Positions 58,481 through 64,000 of a DNA stretch of 64,000 bases are shown piece after piece. The notes beneath the pieces are model-generated. The model did no database searches, had not been told where the DNA came from, and worked only from the letters and a program-made list of their open reading frames with translations. Origin of the DNA: Lactarius indigo (taxonomy: Eukaryota > Basidiomycota > Agaricomycetes > Russulales > Russulaceae); NCBI GenBank assembly GCA_025766275.1, contig JAFKAC010000009.1, positions 682,001 through 746,000 on the forward strand. The letters are read 5' to 3'. The number at the start of each line of letters is the position of its first letter. The first letter of the stretch is position 1. The translations under genes were made by a program, and so were the position numbers.

Positions 58481-61465
58481 ATGAGTCTGATTGTCTGTGC
58501 TGGCTGCAATCGACAATTTACTCACTCTGGGTATTCGTGTCACCTCAGCATGACGACGCGCAGTGTCTGTCGTGCTCTCTACCATAGTTTTCTGGATCGG
58601 CCCACTGCACCAAACCCTCTGGGCGTCTCTGGTTTGGAAAATGGTAATCCAGGCGGCAGCTCTGGATCAGGGATCGGTGATTCAAGTGAGTACGTGGCTG
58701 GTTCGATCACACTAGCAAATTGACCCCGTCTAGATGGCAATGAATTTGACAGTCACAAAGACACTTCACCATACCATATGGACACTGACCCCACCAACGG
58801 TGTACCTGGTGCTGTGCTTACAGAAACCCCAGACCAGAATCACCAAGATGGGATACCCATTGTCAAGCGGTTTCCCTTGGGATTGGCTGGAGCCCCCATT
58901 TCCGATGTGGGTCAGAGCACGGCAGGTGGCCAAGCCCCGTATTCTAGCACAGAGGGCATTTGGTCCCCTTTCTGGTCACAGCGCGATTGGGATTTTGCCC
59001 AATGGGCTAAGAACAGGGGTCCGACGTCAACATCGGTAACTGAACTACTTGTGATCGATGGCGTAAGTTCACAACTATGTCAACTGACTTGATAGCTGAC
59101 CAGATGGAAACAGGTGGTCGAAAGCTTAGGCCTGTCTTATCACAATGCCCAGGAGCTCAACCGCATCATTGATGAAGAAGTGCCAGGACGGCCTAAGTTC
59201 AAGTGCGAGGAGATTCGTCTTGGCGGCGGGTCCTACGGCTTTTACTTTCGAGACATCATTCCCTGCATCCGTATGCTCTTCAGTTTGGAGACCCAGCCTT
59301 TGCAGGAAGGCTCGTATTTGCACCTGAACAACATTACAAAGACGCAAATCACACCACGCAAGTATTCAGCGAAATGCACACCGGAAAATGGTGGTGGTCT
59401 GTGCAGGTACGTCAAATATCCCCTTGATAAGTTTATTGCGTACTTAGACTGTTTTCAGCGATCCCTTGAGTTACGCAGCCCGGGCGCTACTGTGATACCC
59501 ATCATTATGTCATCAGACAAGACCCAGCTCACGCATTTCCGATCCAAAAGTGCATACCCAGTCTACATGTCGATTGGTAACATTCCTAAAGATATCCATC
59601 GCAAACCGACCTGCCACGCGCATATGTTGATGGGGTATATTCCAACAACACGGCTTGAGCAAATTCAAAACAAGTCTGCACAGCGCCGTGCCCTAGCGAA
59701 CCTATTTCACGTGTGCATGCATAAGCTTTTGTCACCCATCAAAACTTATGGTGAGACCGGCATTGCAATGGCTACTAGTGATGGGACGTGGTACCACTGT
59801 CATCCAATTTTTGCGGTGTTTATTGGCGACTATCCTGAACAATCACTCGTCGCTTGCACATATGGTGGAAGATGTCCTAAATGTATTGTCCCAAAAGATG
59901 AACTTGGAAGCCATGAAACTTTCCCCTCACGCGATATTCAGACAGCAATCGAAGTATATTCATTATGTGATGGCGACCCGACAACCTTTCACGTGGCGTC
60001 TCACAAAGCTGGCCTCAAGCCCACCTACCATCCATTCTGGGAGCATCTGCCATACACGAATATATTTCTTTCGATCACCCCGGATATCTTACACCAGCTT
60101 CATCAAGGCATTGCTAAACATCTGGTCTGTTGGCTCGCTAGACTCAGATCTGAGGAGATCGATGCACATTGTAGCTGCCTACCGCCAAACCACAATGCTC
60201 GACACTTTCACAAAGGGATCACATCTCTTTCACGACTTACTGGTCAAGAACACAAAGATATATGCCGCATCGTCCTTGGAGTTGTGGTGGATCTGGCCCT
60301 TCCAGGGATTCGGACTTCAGCACGCTTGACACGTGCCGTATGGGGATTCCTGGATTTCTTGTATCTTTCTCAATACCCTGCACATACTACAGAAAGTCTC
60401 AATGCAATGGATACAGCACTTCGCCAATTTCATGAGGAGAAAGACATTTTCATTGAGCTTGGAGCCCGGAAAAACTTCAACCTTCCAAAGCTTCACAGTC
60501 TGGCTCATTACCGGAGATCTATCACACTTTTCGGCTCCACCGATAACTATAACATGGAACAATCGGAACGGCTTCACATCGACTTTACCAAGAACGCATA
60601 CCGCGCAACCAATTTCAAAGATGAATACAATCAAATGACAACTTGGCTGGAGCAACAAGAGGCGATGCACCAGCACAATACACTTATTGAATCGCACAAA
60701 GGCATTTCAGCATTGCCAATGCAATGCTCGGACTATTCCACTTTGCCGTCGACATTACGCCCTTTCTTGACAACCTACCCATCCGAGAAAGGTGTCTCCT
60801 TTGAGAGTCTTGCCAATCGATATGGGGCCGTCAACTTTCAAGATGCCCTTGCGGACTTCATCGTACAACACAATTATCCTGAGCTTTCCATTAACGTAGC
60901 TCAGAGGCGTGCTGAAAATACCCTTATTCCCTTTCAACGAGTTTCTGTGTTCCATAAAATTAAGTTTGCCCATCCCAACGACCCAGACAAGAGAACCATC
61001 AATGTCATACACATCCGACCAGAAGCGCACAACCAATGTGGACTTGTCAATCCCGGGAGATTTGATACGGGATTGGTGAAGAACGGATCTAGAATCCGAG
61101 TTGTTCAAATTTGGGTTGTGTTTCAGCTCTCAATTTCAGCAGCGTCTGCAGTTTTTCTTGCTTCGCGCCCGGCTCCTCCTGCACATCTTACTTACGTTGA
61201 ATGGTTCTCACCAGCCTCTGCACCTGGTACATCTCATAACATGTGCCGGGTATCAAGGCATCATCGCAATGGACGTCGTTCTGCAAGTGTCATCCCTCTG
61301 ACAGATATATGCCAGAGTGTCCAATTGTTCCCGGTTTTTGGTCCTGTCGTGCCCCAGCATTGGCAAAGCGCAACAGTGCTCGAGGAATGCAATAACTTCT
61401 ATGTCAATCCATTCGTCAACAAACACATGTACCAAAATTTTAGTGTAATTAGCGGAAATTTTTAG
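58481..61465 (+). CDS. Plavaka-family transposase, with one frame break
   Basis: DNA cut-and-paste enzyme of a fungal family related to CACTA elements. Exon 1 (58481-58685) begins MSLIVCAGCNRQFTHSGYSC, a short Cys/His finger. Exon 2 (58734-59062) holds WSPFWSQRDWDFAQWAKNRG and TELLVIDG. Exon 3 starts at 59114 with VVESLGLSYHNAQELNRIID and FYFRDIIPCIRMLF. Near 59280 the family sequence moves to the next frame (FGDPAFAGRLVFAPEQHYKD, HTGKWWWSVQ) up to a 52-nt intron (59407-59458), then returns to the first frame: LRSPGATVIPIIMSSDKTQL, FRSKSAYPVYMSIGNIPKDI, PTTRLEQIQNKSAQRRALAN, FAVFIGDYPEQSLVACT, CPKCIVPKDELG, PDILHQLHQGIAKHLVCWL, LHSLAHYRRSITLFGSTDNY, ERLHIDFTKNAYRATNFKDE. The C-terminus (SVIPLTDICQSVQLFPVFGP) is typical and complete. 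Active only if the break is tolerated. Confidence 0.85.
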
Positions 61466-61555
61466 TACACTGAATAAAAATTTATCAGCCCATACGCTTA
61501 ATCAGATTTACTAGTTTTTGGAGCCGTTAATGGGCTTAGCCTTAACTTTGACGGG

Positions 61556-61581
61556 ATTTGCGGGGTGGGTTTTTCCTGATG
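61556..61581 (-). repeat. right terminal inverted repeat of the Plavaka-type element
   Basis: Reverse complement reads CATCAGGAAAAACCCACCCC then GCAAAT, one mismatch to the left end. Confidence 0.88.
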
Positions 61582-62403
61582 ATCCAGGTAGTTCAACGGA
61601 AACATGCACCCCTTCACCATGCCCATAAACATGAGTTCTCTTCCAGAGGTGCGCACAGGTTCGGTATCTTTAATTTCGTTGAGATGCTGCCACTCCTCCT
61701 CTCCGTGTTCCTGTTCTTCGTGGGACTCGTCGTATTTGCCTTTCGCAGCAACAACACCGTCGCACATGTCACTGTCGCGATCGTCGGATTCTGCGCCCTC
61801 TCATATATCACCTTCACTCTAATGCCGCTCATCTTTTGTGACTGTCCCTATCATACGCCCTTGACGTCCATTATTCGGTTCTTCGCTCAAATCATCTCGC
61901 TTTCCTTCCTTTTGGTCCTCTATCACGGGGAAAAACAGTACAAACGTTGGGGTACAGTTAGCTGGAGCACGGTCATATACTTCCGAGACCGGTTGACGTA
62001 CAGGGTCAGCTCCCTCTCGGAAAACATAGTCTCCAAGCTCGAGAACTCGGCCGGATCCCTTTCAATGGACATGTACAAGAACATGCTTGTCCGGACAGTT
62101 CGCTGGCTCAACGATGACAATGAGTTGGAGGAATTTGTTGCTGGGGTCCCCGGTCTCTATCAGTCCGAAGCTTTCACGCACAATGACAACTCGGACACAC
62201 AGCGCAATATTGGAGCCATCCTCGCAGTGTTACCCGGATTGACGGGTTTTCATGAATCGCTCCCTTGGAATATTGTGGGGCTCGCAAAGCGAGCCTCCAC
62301 AAACAAGCTGCCAAAATCCGACCCGCAACGAACGACTCAAGCCTGTTTGATGGCGCTCTTCTACATCCCTGGCGCGATTCGCGACGTGCTCGCACCATAC
62401 GCT
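61582..62403 (+). pseudogene. DUF6535 copy E, third fragment
   Basis: Resumes exactly after the Plavaka-type element: QVVQRKHAPLHHAHKHEFSS, FVEMLPLLLSVFLFFVGLVV, VGFCALSYITFTLMPLIF, SLSENIVSKLENSAGSLSMD, DNELEEFVAGVPGLYQSEAF, FYIPGAIRDVLAPYAG. The frame is open through all 270 codons. It stops matching the family at about 62404, where a third element begins; the remaining 250 or so codons are outside the window or lost. Confidence 0.85.
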
Positions 62404-64000
62404 GGCACATCTGGAAAATAGGGTATGCTGAAATTGGCAAGTGGGATGCCAAATTTAGCATGATGGTGCAAACCTTTGCAGACTTTTGCAAAAGTTTGCA
62501 AAATTTTGCCAAATTTCATCACACCTGCAAAATTCAATCAATGTGTTGGAATTTAGTTACTTAAAAGGTTGGCCTGTGAAGCTTCACAATTTCTTGAATA
62601 ATGAGACAAAAGTGTGTGATATATTGAAATATATACTGTACATTTTGGATATGGGGTGTGGACTTTACAGTGCAGTTTACATAAATAATCCAATATAGCT
62701 CATGTTTTTGTGCCTTTTTTTCGAAAAAAATTGCCACTTATCTACACATTTGTTGTGGTTCAATAAATAATTTTGTTGAATAATTTTTTTAAACCGCCTT
62801 TTTTATGTATTATAAGAATTTATTATAAGGGTTGTACGAGAAAATATAGACAAATTTATGTAAACATTTTGGGATGATGTCGATAGCGTAAATACACTAC
62901 ACAGCCATACCATTGAGATCTAGAAGTACCATGGCATTGTTTGAGGAGTCACGAACCCGGGTTTTAGGGTCATCCCTGAATGGCACTGGCATTTCAGCAG
63001 TTCTCATAATCACCTCAAAAAAGGTACTCACGTTACCAGCTTATACAAATCTGACATAAGACGTCGGTAGGCTGGACTGTTCTTCTCCTGAATCTCTTTC
63101 AAGGTAGCAATATGTATGTAGTAGGAGTCTTCATATGCGTCAGCATTGAACTCAACACCAAGTGCCTTCTCTTCCAGTGAGGCGTGAACCTAATTAATAT
63201 TATAAGTAGAGCACATCAATAAAGCGGGAGACTCACAGCAACAGCAGCCATGGCCACCATTGCCGGTGGGAGCTCCAAGTCAAGTAAACTTGCACCAAGG
63301 GGGAAGCTGCGGCGATTTTTTTGAGCAAAACTTGGACCCCGTCTACGCTTGAAAAAGGCATTGCGCAATGTGTCAATAATGACCGGGTGCTGAAACGGCC
63401 TTGTGAAGTTGATGCCCTAGACAGAAATGAGTGTAATTCCCGACAAGTTACAATGACGTACCCCATCATCTTTTGGCTCAAAGATGAACTTGTCGTTGTA
63501 GATAAGGTCCTTGACTTGACTCGCCCGTGTTGACTCATCATTCTCGAGTCTATACCCATGCGTGACAAGGTTGATGGCAACCTGCTTGACAGAGGTGTGA
63601 TAGTGTGAAACGCGCCCACTCAACTGAGGTGTCATGTATTAATACCTGAGCCAGCGGGATAGAATTGAAACTCACCAAATCACAGACTTCCTTTTGAAGG
63701 GCTGCATCCTTCTGCAACCGCGTGCTGTAGTGGGGTTTATTCAGTCTTGTAGCCGACTTGATGAGAAGCTCGACAAAGTGATCAGTTTGAACATCTACTG
63801 GTATATACCCCTGACGAAATGCGCAGTAGCGATGAAGAGACACAATACCATCCTTCAGAATTGCCCTGAAGTCTTCGGGCTGCAGGTTGATACAGATATT
63901 GCGTTGCCTAGGACCAGGGGGACAGATTGTAACGCCGTCACGACGTTAGCTCGACTTGAGCTCTATAGAGGCGGTAACAACTTAGCGAATGGCTTGAAGA
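62404..64000 (+). mobile_element. left part of another DUF6532-carrying element (continues beyond the window)
   Basis: DUF6535 homology ends within GCACCATACGCTGG. The new sequence begins around CATCTGGAAAATAGGG (from about 62408), which loosely resembles the CATCAGGAAAAA end of the element at 54441. Several TTTGCAAAA-type motifs follow (about 62475-62530), like the subterminal repeats of CACTA-type elements, then an AT-rich spacer (62540-62890) and a minus-strand DUF6532-type gene. No transposase or right end lies in the window, so the boundary and class are inferred. Confidence 0.5.
62897..64000 (-). CDS. DUF6532-type protein, 5' end outside the window
   Basis: Minus-strand multi-exon gene of unknown function. 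In reading order: RQRNICINLQPEDFRAILKD, GIVSLHRYCAFRQGYIPVD, HFVELLIKSATRLNKPHYST, GRVSHYHTSVKQVAINLVTH, DLIYNDKFIFEPKDDG, GINFTRPFQHPVIIDTLRNA, PLGASLLDLELPPAMVAMAA, VHASLEEKALGVEFNADAYE, HIATLKEIQEKNSPAYRRLM, SDLYKLV. A good donor (gtgagtacc) then leads to a last exon (to 62897) ending LLDLNGMAV-stop. It has the same C-terminal half as the gene at 54761-57507 but diverged sequence, so the two are family members and not recent copies. It is placed like that gene, beside the left end of a transposon-like sequence and pointing toward it. Confidence 0.6.

Larger units (their letters stand above)
54441..61581 (+). mobile_element. Plavaka-type (CACTA-like) DNA transposon carrying a DUF6532 gene
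   Basis: 7,141-bp element with 26-bp terminal inverted repeats starting CATCAGGAAAAACCC (54441-54466 and 61556-61581, one mismatch). Joining its flanks restores DUF6535 reading (RRY then QVVQRKHAPL) if AT is the 2-bp target duplication. Subterminal GGCTAA motifs repeat near the left end (about 54620-54675) and occur at the right end. It holds two divergent genes: a DUF6532-type gene on the minus strand (54761-57507) and the transposase on the plus strand (58481-61465). The transposase matches the fungal Plavaka family as I know it; the terminal repeats and target length are read directly here. Confidence 0.88.

Noticed and set aside
1..64000. CRISPR arrays, bacterial operons or phage genes
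   Set aside because: The window is eukaryotic, with spliced genes throughout; the tandem repeats seen are coding minisatellites or LTRs.

Overview
The window is nuclear DNA of a mushroom-forming basidiomycete (Agaricomycetes). Genes are split by 50-70 nt GT-AG introns. The gene content is typical of that class: a PIWI Argonaute, a kinetochore Dsn1 protein, a basidiomycete-type sesquiterpene synthase, tandem DUF6535 membrane proteins, a Goodbye-NACHT relic and a Plavaka-type DNA transposon. Family names come from recognising motifs; no database was searched.

Left part (1-16 kb), conserved genes: the C-terminal part of an Argonaute (+); two paralogous Zn2Cys6 regulators on the minus strand (2040-5787 and 8605-12062), each with a 6-nt micro-exon inside the zinc cluster; between them a small secreted, possibly GPI-anchored protein (6048-6752, +); and the Mis12-complex subunit Dsn1 (13999-15876, -).

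Middle part (16-30 kb), mixed decay and function: a broken Goodbye/NACHT receptor-like gene, a broken trypsin-like protease-fold gene and a broken ankyrin gene lie side by side. A dead sesquiterpene synthase copy follows, then an intact synthase with its TATA box (25875-27168) and an intact quinone-oxidoreductase-like enzyme (28139-29629).

Right part (30-64 kb), a DUF6535 array and a transposon pile-up: five DUF6535 copies (A to E) stand in the same direction. B and D look intact; A and C are frameshifted relics. Copy E has been cut by three elements. The first is a Ty1/copia retrotransposon (40705-54279, minus, 5-bp target duplication), itself interrupted by a Ty3/gypsy chromovirus (41892-49848, plus, 5-bp target duplication, LTRs that read identical). 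The second is a Plavaka-type element with terminal inverted repeats (54441-61581). The third is another element that starts near 62404 and leaves the window. The last two each carry a minus-strand DUF6532-type gene beside their left end.

Points for follow-up: DUF6532 genes as likely transposon cargo; a third, intact zinc-knuckle ORF in the chromovirus although its gag and pol are broken; copia LTR substitutions that all fall at CpG; the shared 6-nt micro-exons; and two places where a GT-AG segment is tied to a sequence duplication (19.9-20.1 kb and 57.9-58.0 kb).
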